From Seiridium cupressi (Eukaryota > Ascomycota > Sordariomycetes > Amphisphaeriales > Sporocadaceae), in contig JARVKI010000045.1 of the NCBI GenBank assembly GCA_036674765.1, forward strand, positions 62,001 through 126,000: a stretch of DNA of 64,000 nt, given 5' to 3'. Every line of letters starts with the position of its first letter. The stretch's first letter is position 1. Of this stretch, positions 42,850 through 54,806 are shown one piece after another. The notes beneath the pieces are model-generated. The model was not told where the DNA came from. It searched no databases and saw only the letters and a program-made list of their open reading frames with translations. Both the position numbers and the translations under genes were made by a program.

Positions 42850-44362
42850 ATGTCTGAGATAGTTGGCCGGTACGAATGCGCTCCAGCGCAAAATCTTTCT
42901 CCCTTAGGCCAGCCCCTGAATTTCGGATATTCAGGACAGATTGCGAAAAATAGATTTCTCAAAACTGCGATGGCTGAGACCTTAGCAACATGGCATGATA
43001 CCGACCTGAAAGCGCGAGGACATCCTACCGAGGGATACGTCAGACTGTATTCACAGTAAGTCCTGGATCGTCGCTTGTATGTGACATGAGTTGACGTGGT
43101 ATCACTTAGATGGGGCAAGGGCGGTTACGGAATGATCATCACCGGGCAAACAGACGTCGACAACAAGCTTTGCAACATGGGTTGCCCTACTATCGGACTC
43201 GAGGATGAACTGACAGAGCCTAAATTCGACGAGTTCAAGCGAGTTGCTAGTGCTGCCACAGCTGAAGGAAGTCTAATACTAGCTCAAATATCACACGTTG
43301 GAAGACAACTTGATACTCGAGTTAGTAGTGACACCATAAGCGCCTCTGAGCAAGACTTAGGTATGGAGACCCAGCAGTCGCGGACAGAACTAATCGTTCA
43401 CGTTCAGTGTTTAGTAGCACTGAATATGTGATACACCACACCATAGTTATTCATGGCTGACTCGTCGAACTGCAGATGACAAATTAGGTATGACGTTTGC
43501 CAAGACCCATGAGGCCACGAAAGCCGATATACAGCGTGTCATTGAAAGTTTTGCCCATGCTGCGTGGTTTCTCGATAAAGCAGGATTCTCGGGTGTTCAG
43601 CTCCATGGTGCCCATGGATTTCTCATATCTAGCTTCCTGTCTCGAAGCACCAACCATCGCATAGATGAATACGGCGGGAGCTTAGAAAATCGCATGCGAC
43701 TCATTATCGAAATCGCAGCAGCAATACGCAATCGCGTACCGCCTAAATTTATTCTTGGCATCAAGATTAATAGTGTCGAGTTTGAAGCCAATGGGTTCAC
43801 AGCTGATGAGGCGAAAGTCCTGTGCCAGACTCTAGAGCAACATCATTTCGATTTTGTTGAGCTGACTGGGGGTACATGCGAAGATTTGGGCTTAGTTCAC
43901 ACCAAGACAAGCACACTGAAGCGAGAGGCTTTTTTTCTGGAGTTTGCGGAAAGCATTGTACCAGTCCTGAAGAACACTAAGTGCTACATCACTGGTGGTA
44001 TCCGCACAGCTCCAGCAATGGTCGAGATCCTCCAAGTCGTTGATGGTATCGGGCTCGGCCGCCCCGCCGCACAGGAGCCGAATTTTCCCAGTGGTATTCT
44101 GTCTGGAAAGATCGGAAGCGCTGCCAAACCTATTTCTGCCATCGAACACAACCAACATGTGTCGCTCGCCTGTGCTGGCGGTCAGATATTACAGCTGTCC
44201 AAGGACGTTGAACCAGTCGATATAAGCGACCCAGCTGTTGCAAATGGTGTATACAAACAGCTAATTGCATGGACAACGGCGCCAGTTCATGAAAGACCCT
44301 ATCTGGGCTGGCCACGGCTGCCTACTACTACTACACAAAGATCTACTGCGGCCCTGGAATGA
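42850..44362 (+). CDS. NADH:flavin oxidoreductase, old yellow enzyme family
   Basis: This is a 447-aa FMN-dependent ene-reductase-type TIM barrel. Exons 42850-43055, 43110-43360 and 43476-44362 close in frame. Features include QISHVGRQ in exon 2 and the signature GVQLHGAHGFLISSFLS followed by NHRIDEYGGSLENRMRL in exon 3, with the conserved His/Gly/Arg of the substrate and FMN sites. The C-terminus carries GLGRPAAQEP for FMN phosphate. OYE members reduce activated C=C bonds or catalyse related demethylation/oxidation steps. It is tandem to the HR-PKS and may act on the enone system of a dearomatised product (inference). Confidence 0.9.
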
Positions 44363-44912
44363 CGGATGTATACATAGTAATTCATGCGCCTACATAAGTT
44401 AATCCAAACAACAAAAAACCAGCCATCGCTAGCTAAGCTCTACTAGCTCTTTCATCATTCGAATAGATGCTCTTTTCTCAAGCAAATCAAAGTTGTCATT
44501 TTATGCAGGCAATTTTATAACGTACGGGATCAGGTTACAAGTTAGCTGCTTATGCCACATAAAAGACTTCGGGCTGGATAGTCTCGACAGTCTTCGGCTG
44601 GTGGCAGCATGAGACTTGCTTATGTTTACGTCTTACCAGTATTACATCCCTTATATTGCGGTGAAGCAAATGAATGGACAAGATTGCTGGAAAAGAAACT
44701 CCGACAACTTTCCCAGCCTCTTTAATTACTCCCAGTCAGCGTGCCATAGTTCTTTCTATAAATGATTTCATAGCGATAACATGGATGAGCCGCTTCTAAC
44801 GTCGAAAAGGCGACACAATCAAATGTTCTAAAAGCTTGCAGCTTTGTACAGCTTGACCTCGGTCAACCTTTCTTCCTAGCGACCCAGAGAGGCTCAGAGT
44901 ATCACCCAGTTA
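44363..44912. other. Intergenic region upstream of the NmrA-like gene
   Basis: This 550-bp gap shows no gene. Confidence 0.5.
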
Positions 44913-45833
44913 ATGATGCTCGTCTTGGTCGTCGGAATCACAGGCGATTTCGGCCAGCGCTTGGCTCGAGAGGCACTGGCTCGTGGCCTCCGGGTTCGCG
45001 GGCTTGGTCGCAACCCTGCCAAGCTGAACGATGACATCTCAGCAAGACTCGAATCTTTCATCACCAGCGATTCTATTTACGATATTCCAGCTCTAGATAG
45101 AGGTGTTTCCGGAGTTGATGCCGTTGTGTGCGCATACCAGGCGACTCCTCTTCTATGGCTGGACGGCAGCCTACTGCTGCTCCGAGCCGCCGAGCGCGCC
45201 CAGATCAAGATATTTGTCGCTTCATCCTGGAACAGCGACTGGACGAACCTTTCTTACGGAGACTTTGAGCTCTATGACAGCATGATCGCCTTCCGAGACA
45301 CGGTGGAGAAGACAAGCCCTATACGACCAGTCTATGTCATTAATGGTTTCTTCGCTGACTATCTCTTTGTCTCGGTCCCAGGCGGTCCGTTCGAAGACGA
45401 CGGCTATTCCATGAAGGTTCATTACTGGGGAGACATGCTTGACGTAAGATTCCCATGGGTATTTGAAGACGATAGCGCTTCCTGGACTATCGACCTTATC
45501 TTACAAGATGAAAATGTACGAGATGGGCAGGGAGGGATTTTCAAGTTTATTGGCGGGACGAACTCATTGAAAGACCATATAAAGACTTACGAGGGGGTGA
45601 CGGGTGCGATGGTCGAGTGTGTCTGCGATGGAAGCAGGGAAGATTTGGAAGAGGCAGTGCAACTCGCCAGAAAAGAGAAGGGAAAATCAAGATGGATGGA
45701 GTATATGTGGTTAGCTTGGTGCCGTATTGCCCTGAAGGGATTGTGGGAGATCCATGGTGATACAACGCCCCCGAAGGGTGGGAGACCCTCAGCGACTGTT
45801 GTAGAGCACTTCATGAAACGCTTTTCCCAGTAG
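44913..45833 (+). CDS. NmrA-like/isoflavone-reductase-like NAD(P)-dependent protein
   Basis: This is an intronless 306-aa atypical SDR. The N-terminal cofactor motif VVGITGDFGQ is of the GxxGxxG type, and the second strand ends RGLGRNPAKL, whose basic residues suggest NADPH. There is no YxxxK in the classical place, as is usual for NmrA/isoflavone-reductase-like proteins. The C-terminal half has SWTIDLILQDENVRDGQGG, typical of this fold. Members act as reductases or as redox-sensing regulators; in fungal clusters they are usually tailoring reductases. It is the last plus-strand gene before the apparent right border, and pathway membership is uncertain. Confidence 0.82.
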   Translation: MMLVLVVGITGDFGQRLAREALARGLRVRGLGRNPAKLNDDISARLESFITSDSIYDIPALDRGVSGVDAVVCAYQATPLLWLDGSLLLLRAAERAQIKIFVASSWNSDWTNLSYGDFELYDSMIAFRDTVEKTSPIRPVYVINGFFADYLFVSVPGGPFEDDGYSMKVHYWGDMLDVRFPWVFEDDSASWTIDLILQDENVRDGQGGIFKFIGGTNSLKDHIKTYEGVTGAMVECVCDGSREDLEEAVQLARKEKGKSRWMEYMWLAWCRIALKGLWEIHGDTTPPKGGRPSATVVEHFMKRFSQ

Positions 45834-46663
45834 CTCAATGCAATTGAGGTTCAACTATGCATGACTCAGTATAGATGACCTGAATACAATGCCCCCGGGC
45901 GTATATATTCGACGATTGGCGTCATCAAAAGTCACTAATGTCGCATCTAATTCTAACATAGCTTTCACGGGTTGGCGCTAGCCCACCGCTGGGAGCTGCC
46001 TGCATCCACCAAACTGCGCTGCCAGCTGACAACCTGGTGTACTTAGGTAGGAGCTCGGAACTTAATTACAGTTCCTCAGCTTTTGTAATCTACACAATTC
46101 AATGGGGCACCTTTGAGCTCACCCTTTTTGACCCTCCTGATCCGTGAAAATAGCTCTTATCCTATCAGAAACCCATAGGGAAAAGAGTATACTTCTTGGA
46201 ATGCTAGTGCTAGCAGTTGATCCCGAACATTCGAGGAACCTTGAGCCCGCCTCGTGATCCACTGCTACAGCGATGACCAACAATGTGATGGTATGGGTCG
46301 GGATTGTTCTACCAATGCTGGGCAGGAATACTCCGAAACATGAGGTAAATCACTGTGTTCCTTCCTTATCAGTGTCTCCTGCGTCATATAGAAACCAAAT
46401 AAATTATAGGCATTAGCGAGCCGGACTTTCCAGAATCTTACCATTTGTTATTTTCGCCCGTGCTCCCGTTGCTCTTGGTCCAATAGAATGCCATCAAAGA
46501 GCAATGGAATGCGCCAGACCCGTCTATAGTCTGCATAAAGTGTTGTTTCGTCTTATTCAACCAGAAACCATTACGCATCTTCGACAAGTATTCAAATTAC
46601 CTCACCACTCTCTTATAACTGTCGCATCACGCTTAAGCACTTGTCTAACGACCGCAAAGAACA
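45834..46663. other. Intergenic region between NmrA-like and PHO88-like genes
   Basis: This 830-bp gap contains no gene I can support. Plus-strand open frames near its 3' end read into the first exon and intron of the PHO88-like gene in the wrong frame. Confidence 0.45.
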
Positions 46664-47286
46664 ATGGGGCTTCTCAGTATCCTGTGAGTATCCTTCAAAC
46701 GTCCATCGCCACAGAAGTCATAAGACAGTATACCACTCGCGAATGTCGATCTGATAAGTTGCAACAGCACAAATCTGATCCTCGCGGTCGGCATAGCCCA
46801 GATCGCCAAGCACATTCCCATGACGGATCCCTTTGTCCTGAACACCGTGCGCGGGCTTTTTGCTCTCACCCACGTATTCATCGCCCTAGTTCACATATAC
46901 GTGTACATTCAGATCAGCAAGAAGCATGGTATGCGTGTCACTTATCCTCACATGAGCTGACGCGGGGGCCGCTACCACTGACCGAATCCGCAGATTCGAC
47001 CCACATCCGCTGGCCCGCACCCAAGGGTGGTTGGTGGCGGAGAAACAATACGGACAAATTACTGACCACTACCATCCACGACTACGATACTCGACAACTC
47101 CGTGGGGCTGTTCGTGGCCAAATCGTAATCATTGCGCTTGCTAGCTTCTTGCATTTCTATCTCAAGCTCGCGCCACCGATTCTTGTGCAGAGCGTCCTGC
47201 CGCTGAAGAACACATACTGGAATCCTTTGGTGCAAGTGCATGCCTTTGGACAGCTTGCTATTGGTGATTTCAAGCGACCTTTCTGA
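46664..47286 (+). CDS. PHO88/SND3-like ER membrane protein
   Basis: This is a 157-aa protein from three exons: 46664-46683, 46768-46928 and 46994-47286. A 20-bp first exon joins a second exon carrying TNLILAVGIAQIAKHIPM, a Leu/Val-rich helix and VYIQISKKH. The third exon has TTTIHDYDTRQLR, a second helix ASFLHFYLKLAPPILVQSVL, PLKNTYWNPLVQVHAFGQ and GDFKRPF at the C-terminus. The order and spacing match PHO88, an ER protein linked to phosphate-transporter maturation and SRP-independent targeting (SND3 in yeast). It is shorter and more diverged than the usual housekeeping protein, so it may be a paralogue. The start was chosen because the intron donor GTGAGT gives in-frame entry to the conserved helix. 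Confidence 0.78.
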
Positions 47287-47878
47287 TTCGGCAATGGCTT
47301 TGGACTCAGAGCGGTCAGAGGAGCTAGGAAAATGAGTCTTTTATACTTTATCTTGATCCGGAATAGCATACGCGGGGTTTATGAACAATAAGAGTTGAAT
47401 TGGCCTCTATTGCGTAGTATAACTGCTAGGAATTGAGAATATCACTTTTAGCGGCACTGGATTAGCTAGCCGGTCGCGATGCATGGAAATGCCCCGTGAA
47501 CGTATCATAGCTCCAAAGCATCTTTTATCCAAATGTCGAGTACATTGTGCGACTCGGCTGTCTTAGTTGTATTGAAGGAACAAACCTACGTGGTATCAAG
47601 TGTTGGCAGATATTTCCGGATGATTTTGCGTGCTGTGGGCCCACTCATATTTTCATCCCGGGTTGCGACTGACGGAGTTTTATAGCCCCTCATGGTGTGA
47701 ATTTGAGTGTGGCATCGCCACGCTCTTTAAAGAGCCTGTGGTTTTTTGGAACCTGACAGTATTGTTCAAAGGATGTCTGCATAATCATACAATCCAGTTT
47801 CGCTCACATCGTGATTGGGTTTTATAGTGTTCTACTTGGCGTCACTCAGATAGCCCGAAATACTGAAGAGCCAAAAGG
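47287..47878. other. Intergenic region upstream of the AYR1-like SDR
   Basis: This 592-bp gap shows no gene. Confidence 0.5.
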
Positions 47879-48798
47879 ATGACCCCCAAAAGCGTTTTAA
47901 TCACCGGATGCAGTGATGGTGGAATTGGGTCCTCCTTCGCAAGAGCCTTCCAACAGGTTGGCTATCGAGTTTTCGCAGCAGTTCGGGATATCACCAAAGC
48001 GAAGCAATTAGAGTCAGTAGAGAACATTCAACTCATCACACTGGATGTCACATCTTCCAAAGCCATCGCGTCCTGCGTCGGTGAGGTAGAGAAGGAGCTG
48101 GATGGCAGGTTAGACATCCTGGTCAACAATGCTGGAGGTGCTATCTTCGGACCACTGGCACACGCCTCTATAACTGACAGCAAAGCGTTGTACGATATCA
48201 ATGTGTGGGGCGCACTGTCTGTCACACAGGCCTTCCTACCATTTCTGATACGTGCGAAGGGTGTTATCGTCAACATATCATCGATGGCTGGCGCAGTTCC
48301 TCTGGCATGGCAAGGTAGGATTGAGCTGAGTTCCGCAGAGCGTGCGTGATGCAAGACTGTCCACTTACTTGCCATACAGGTATATACAACAGCTCCAAGG
48401 CGGCTTTGACGTTCTTGTCTGAGACCCTCAAGATGGAGCTCGAGCCTCTAGGGGTCAGAGTGGTGACGGCCATGGTCGGTGCTGTAAATACCCAGATATA
48501 CTCAAATTCAACGCTTCTAATGCCCGAAGATTCATGGTACGCGCCAATCGAGAGTATCATCAGGGATCAGGCCGAAGGAAAGCTACAAGAGCCCAACAAT
48601 GAAGCCGTCGAGATCACGACCGGTAACATCGTGCGCGACGTCCTCAGGGGGTGTCGAGGCCAGATTTGGCGCGGCGGTGAGGCTGGGGCAGCCAGCGTTG
48701 GCTCATGGATGTTACCAACGCGAGTCCGCGAGTTCCTTTTACACCGGAACCGTGGTCTCTCCTTACTGAGGCGGGTATACAAGAAAAAAGGCTTCTGA
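47879..48798 (+). CDS. SDR related to AYR1 (1-acyl-DHAP reductase-like)
   Basis: This is a 284-aa classical SDR from two exons (47879-48314, 48380-48798). The cofactor motif is TGCSDGGIG, and NNAG occurs as LVNNAGG. The catalytic Ser lies in NISSMAG, and Tyr148/Lys152 in the motif YNSSK is assembled across the splice. The TGCSDGGIG form and the hydrophobic C-terminal tail with LLRRVYKKK are typical of the AYR1/NADPH-dependent 1-acyldihydroxyacetone-phosphate reductase group of lipid bodies and ER. Cluster paralogues also occur. Its position beyond the NmrA-like and PHO88-like genes makes pathway membership uncertain. Confidence 0.88.
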
Positions 48799-50111
48799 AA
48801 GGGTATACACTCCAATTTACCTGCCAAGAGCCTATATATTTATTAAATGGCTATGCAAAGTAATACTACCTTTATTACAGTAGAACATGCTGTTTGAATA
48901 TGTTTAGTGAAGTTGATACAATATTGAGAATTTACAAAGTCCCAAAGTTTTTGAAATTTTGTTCAAGATATTATTTATCAATCGAAAATGGTCTCACGCA
49001 CCGTCTCTTTAGAAAGTCTCTTAGGCAATTTACCAAGGCTTTGATGATCAGTATCGACGCTCAGACTACCGAATTACCGGGTACGTCTGGCCCAGCAAAA
49101 GCATCACTGGATGCCTAGATGTATGCAAGGACAAATGGGTAGATGCCTTTGTCCCATAATCTCAAGATTTGCTTGTGCAAAGAGAGCTTCTCACCACACC
49201 TGAGGGCCACGTTGAAATCTTTCCAGCTTATACAATAGAAATTGACTTCTTTTGTGCCATTCTGGGTCGTGAGCTCCCAGTTATCATTTGAAATATTAAT
49301 AATGAGCATTATACGTTACCGCGGATGGCAAGTGGCTTTTCAGAAATTAAGAGTCCCGGTACTGTCAATCATGAAGACCCGCGCTACTGCAGGTTACCTG
49401 TTGATTTGGAGTTATTTCAGAAATCGTGGCAGAACAATCGAAAGATGGGGCTCATAACCGATGCGGCAAGCCACGGGAGTACAAGGACGCAATAATACTT
49501 TTTTATGTGTAAAATCGTAATAACTTCGCGTATAGAGTCTGGAGAAATTTCTCCCATTTGATTCAACACATTTCTTTCTGTACTTTACTATTCTTTAGCA
49601 CACCGTTCATCTGAACTTTGATGGGTGACTCACAGTGGCCACTGCCTTGGATCCCCATAACTTTCTATTGTTCTTTTTGAGTGACCGTGCTATTTCTCTT
49701 CTGCGTCCTTTCTTGTTGACTTATCGGAGCTCGCGTGTGTATAGTAGAGGGTATATATATGCTAATTTTGGAAGATGGAGAGTGACCCAACACAGTTCAG
49801 ACAAAACCAAGCATACATGTTCGATAATGCATTGACTTATGCCAAGATTCTGGAGGCATAGTGCTCGATATTTTCGGTAAAGGTACTGTATCTCTAGCAC
49901 TTTATGCACATCGGCATAATTGAAAGGTGTAGAGCCTGGCTTCACCATTACGAAAACTCTTGGCTCTGGCCCCATGGGAGACAGAATGTGAAGAGTTTTG
50001 CGACTCTATTCAACTTTCGAAAATGAAAAACATCTAAACCCAAATCAATTAGTAGAAAAATAAAGGTTTTTACCATCCTAACCGAGTTTATGATCCTATC
50101 AATTCAATATA
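48799..50111. other. Intergenic region, no gene seen
   Basis: This 1.3-kb, moderately AT-rich stretch lies between the SDR and the convergent ankyrin gene. Open frames of 60-85 codons show no family motif. Confidence 0.5.
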
Positions 50112-53100
50112 CTAGGGGCCACGCATTACTTGAGTTGCCGAATCTATCCAGCATGCCATATCTTCTTGTGTTTGGTCGAAGGACGGTGGCACTGAAAGTC
50201 CATTCGACATGATATCCTTGATGAGGTCCCTACAAGCTAGATGACCCCGTTTTTCCGCAAGATCCATTGCTCTTTCACACACCTCCTTTGCTGGAAAGCC
50301 AATCCTTCCAAGATATTCGATCATCTCGATGCGCCCATTCTCGGCGGCCCCCTCCAAAGGCCAACGGCCATCGGCTAGAGGCGGTGGTTGGTTCAAGTCG
50401 GCTCCATGGTCAATGAGTACAGCAGCGATAACGAGGTCTCCGTAGATAGCGGCTAACTGGAGTGCTGTTGCTCCATGACACATGGCTGGCTTGCCATTGG
50501 GGTCTGCTCCATTGTCAAGAAGAAAGCCCACGATTTCGAGGTTGCCGACTTCGCAAGCTTTTTGTAGTGGAGTCCGTCGGATTCTGAGGCACACAGGCTT
50601 GTTCACATCTGCGCCATCCTCGACAAGCATCTTTGACAATGGCAAACTCCTCATTTCGATGGCTAGGAGCAATATTGTCTGATTCTGAAAGACGTAGCTT
50701 CCAGAAATGCAGTCTCTATTCCATGAGCCCACAATGACTCTATTCGGCTCGTAGTTTGTGCCAAAGAACCACCTCGCCATATCCAGATCCTCTTCACCAT
50801 CAGAAAACAATCACTGGATCATCCTACTGACTGGTGTGAAAAAGTCGTCGTCTATTTCACTTGACTGGGCGAGTGGCATGTTCCATACGTCAGCAACTCC
50901 AGAATCTTGCAACTGCTTCAAGAGCTTCTTGTTGATCGATTTCTGTTCAAGTGCAGCTATTATTGTCGAGCTTCCAGTGCCTGGGTGCGTGAAGTTGGAA
51001 GGAATAAGATGTGACTTTAAAACACAATCCAGCATTTGTGGATAGTCCAATGCAGCCATTTCCAAGATCTTATTACCTCTGGGATCAGCACCCATGGTCA
51101 CAAGATTTCCGAACAGATCTTTGTTTTCGATGCTAATTGCGTACTCCAGGCATCTCGTGATGGCCTTTCGACACAGCCGATTGGATGCTATCAGAAAATT
51201 GAACATGGCTTGATCGTCTCTCGCCAGCGCTTGTAGAAGTTCATTATCTCCCAGAAGCACCCCAGGATATGCCATTGGAAGATCTGAAACGATCGAAACA
51301 TCACCCGACATCACTTCTATTTCGAACACGGTCGAATCTTGCTGTGTCTCGGATTTGTAGATAAGCCTGCAATCTTGCGGGCATCCGCGCCCAAGGCTTG
51401 GTGTATGTGAGGCTCCAATGATTGCACTAATCAACGCATGATTTCCTGTTGTCGTTGCATTGATCAACGCGCTGTTCGAACAAAGCATCATTTCGATGTC
51501 GGATTCGCCCCCTGCATTCAGCAGTAACATTGCGAGGACTTCATGACAGTTCGTACAAGCACGAGATATGGCGTGAATGAACTCAGACGAGCGCGGATAG
51601 CGATGATAGTTAAACAGGGATTGAACCATAGAAAAGTCTCCTGTTTCTGCGGCGGCTGCGAGGGCAGTTTCGAATCGCATACCATCTGCAAGCTTATCAA
51701 AATAGCCTGCATTTATTATCCTTGATATGAGGTCGTCATTTCCAGCTCGGATGGCCTCGGACAGTGGTGTGACGAACTCTTCATGGGTGACAATTACCCT
51801 ACCCCTGCTGTCTACATCTATCCCATGGGCGGATGCTGTCAGATCTGGTTCAAGTTTCAGAACGATGTCGATCACCTCCGGTATGTCAGATCTGATCGCC
51901 GCACTGAGGACCCTATCGGTTCTTTTGACGTAGGGAATGAGAACTTGTATTAATTGCAGCTTCCCTGTGCGAGCGGCCATGATCAGACCAGCTTCTATTC
52001 GGTTTGGCTGCTCAGCAAGACAATCGTGGCCATGCTCTTGCTGACAGACCTGAACCGTGACTTTTATTAGTTCAGATGCTTGATCGTCATCCAGGATTTG
52101 AGCAACCCTGTTCAATGACACTTTCGACACGAACTCTGAATGTGAGTGTTGGATGTAAGCTTTGCCGAGGATGTAAGCTGCATTGGCCCGAGCATGCGAG
52201 TTGGTAACAAAGGCTGACAGGTATTCCCCAGAAAGGCTGTTTTCCATGATACGAATAAATTTATGACTGAGGACGTCTTCAGTTGACCGATAACCAGCTT
52301 CAAGAAGCTCGTGGATGATATCCACAACCTCTTTGGGGCCTTGGTGAACCTCTTGGTCGCCTTCCATTACATTTAACCCGTGGAGCAAGCATAGAAGGGG
52401 ACTATCCCCACGTGTATCCCTCAATTCGGGACCATTCTCAGCGGCTCTTCGGAGTGTTCTCACTATTTCTAAACTGCCGAGACATGCTGCGCGACCGATC
52501 GGAGCACACGTTCGGTTATTGACAACGTATGTAATTCTACTTACGTCCATTGATGGGATTTCCAGGATGGCTTTCAAGGCCGTTACATTGCACGCTTCAA
52601 TAGAAGCGCGGAAGAGGTTCTCTGCAAGCGCCCGCGCCACATACGACTGGCTTTGCTTGAGGAACTGTAACAAGAGCGAGGTCGTATGCCTGTAGCGTAC
52701 TAGGTGCCGCAGGACTTGTTCAATGGGAATATTCTGGAGCCCCGCACATCCATTGGCCAACGATGAAAGCAAGATTCTGTTGAAGTTGGTATAAAAAGCA
52801 TCGTCCTCGCTAATGAGAGAACTGGTTTTCTCAACATAACTTGGTCCCGCAGATATACGCAATCGTTTCTGCAGTAGAGAAGTCGAATACAATTGCAGCG
52901 CGTTAAAACTGATCTCCTGGCAGATTGAAAATCCCGGGCTGTGGTGTGTATGGTCAAAGGTAAACGACGATGATGGGCGCATTTGATGAGCCTGGATCGG
53001 CCTAGACAACGCTGTGATGAGCCACGGCAACCTCACATGAATCCCTAAGAGTATGTTAAGTAGCTTGCATACATGACGCTTAACGAGTTTTACACCTCAA

Positions 53101-54247
53101 TAGTTGAGATTGAGCCACGTACCTCTGATACCTAGATCGGTTTCAAAACGCTGAAACCCTAGATTATCAAGCTTTGATGATGCGTTATGTCTGGAAGAAG
53201 GATAACCCTGTTGGGTTGAGGCGAGTGGTTCTCGTGCACCAGGCCTGTGAAGTCTTGATGCCTGCGCAAGACAGTCTTGGAAAGGTAACTGCATAGTATC
53301 TGACAGATGTTCCACATTGGATCCTGAATCTTCCGCCTCCTGAAAAGGAGTTCCAAAGATACTTCGAGCATCGAGACTGTGGGTGTGTTCCCGTAGATGC
53401 AAAGACCCTGAGTTCTGTACCAGAATATTCGAGGACTGTCTACTGTCCGTGATGAAGTCGTTTCCAACGTCTTGCATCCCTAGAGATAGATCAAAACTGG
53501 AATTTACCGCAGCTTCCATGCCTGGGCTATAGTCCATAACAAGGGCATCAATGTCAAAGGGGTATTGTTCTTCATCCTGTTCAATGTATACATCGTCATG
53601 GGATGTGGTGCTCTGTTGTGCTCCAACATGCTCAGTGTCAAGAGAAGCTGCCACTGGAGTGTCCCCCAGTGGAATAATGAAGGGTAATTGTTCATTGGCA
53701 TGGTTCGAAGCTGTTCGTCGAGGAAATTGCTTGTGTATGTGCCACTGCCCATTCTCTGCTTGAAGATGGATTTGAACTTGGCTTAAGTCAAGGCGTGATG
53801 AGTCTGAGGATGATCTAGCAGAGTTCACAAGATGTTCATGTGAAAGTTTACTTACGCTTCTTGGCTCGACCATCGAGGCTTTTGCAATGCTTTCTAGCTC
53901 GGGTAACTCTGCTAGGGGCCATCGGTTTCCCGCATATGGTCACCTTACTACGAGTTCCAGACGGATCGATTTCGTCGATTTCGCCAAGAATGACGCGCCA
54001 TTCATCTCTGCTAAGGTTTTTGCGGTATTGCCACGAGACAAGCTTTGCTTCGAGTTGACTTAAACTAGGAAAGTCAATTTATAATAGTGCCCGACCAAGC
54101 AGGCTGAACTTACGTGACATTGAAGCCATGCTGCTCGTTTAGGATTTGCACGACTTCCACCTTGGTTTTGCTGCTGAGCAATTGCAGTATGGTGTCCCTG
54201 TGACCCGCCCAGAGTCTTTCGGATACCGGTAGAGTGACAGAGCTCAT
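50112..54247 (-). pseudogene. Clr5-domain ankyrin-repeat protein interrupted by an in-frame TGA
   Basis: Exons read 54247-54114, 54064-53856, 53803-53123 and 53044-50112. The N-terminus has a Clr5-like domain (LWAGHRDTILQLL, NEQHGFNVT, LVSWQYRKNLSRDEW), then a low-complexity linker rich in Ser and Gln, then many degenerate ankyrin repeats. The last are canonical: VEDGADVNKP, LLDNGADPNGKP, LIDHGADLNQPP. The frame stays open across about 2.9 kb of the last exon except for one TGA at 50811-50813. The first part encodes 1,085 aa, and 232 further codons continue in the same frame with the best-preserved repeats. A single nonsense change, a sequencing error, or a rare 42-bp intron (GTCAGT to GAAGAG around the stop) could explain this. 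Clr5-ankyrin proteins are common in fungi with unknown roles. It marks the likely cluster edge. Confidence 0.72.
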
Positions 54248-54806
54248 GATGATTGTATTTTATATTATTGAGTTCGAGGCAGGTATTTGTCTGGAGGAGT
54301 GGAGATATGGAGAGATAATATTGTTGACTCGGGCGATGAGAGCGGGCGGAGGCAGCCTTATCTAGCAGAAGTAATGCTTGTTCCACAATACAGGGCTGCT
54401 CGCAACGTAAAGTTGGGGGACAAATAATGTAAGGGTGGCTTGCAAGTCTTCATACCAGGCATGCAGGTGCGATCCAATCATGGTACGCCAGGTTTTGTCC
54501 GCGCTTGCTCCTAACAAGATATCGTGCCAGGTTTGAGAAACGACATAGCCCCACAGCCTGCATGAATCTCAAAACTCGACCATCCTTTGGCCAGGTTTTG
54601 TCCAGATGAGGGGTCGAAAAGTGTTCTGCCCATTAGATTTTGGCCCAAGACTAAAAACTTAAAAATTTGTAGCTGAGATCTCGGCAATGTGATTCATATT
54701 GCATTCCATAACTTGCGGCAACTGGGCTACTAAAGTCCGTCTTTTCGTAGCGTTGATGAAACCGATGAACAACCCCTTCTCCCAATTTCGTGCAGAAATT
54801 TAGTGT
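54248..54806. other. Intergenic region upstream of the Clr5-ankyrin gene
   Basis: This 559-bp gap has no gene. The word GCCAGGTTTTGTCC occurs twice, near 54488 and 54591, with a related GCCAGGTTTGAG between them. Confidence 0.5.

Noticed and set aside
46504..46950. Single continuous 260-codon reading through the PHO88-like locus
   Set aside because: Its first 160 codons are low-complexity and unmatched, while splicing into another frame gives the conserved PHO88 N-terminus.
50790..50835. A 42-bp intron that would remove the TGA in the ankyrin gene
   Set aside because: GTCAGT...GAG keeps frame, but the intron would be shorter than others here and has no well-placed branch site; kept only as an alternative.
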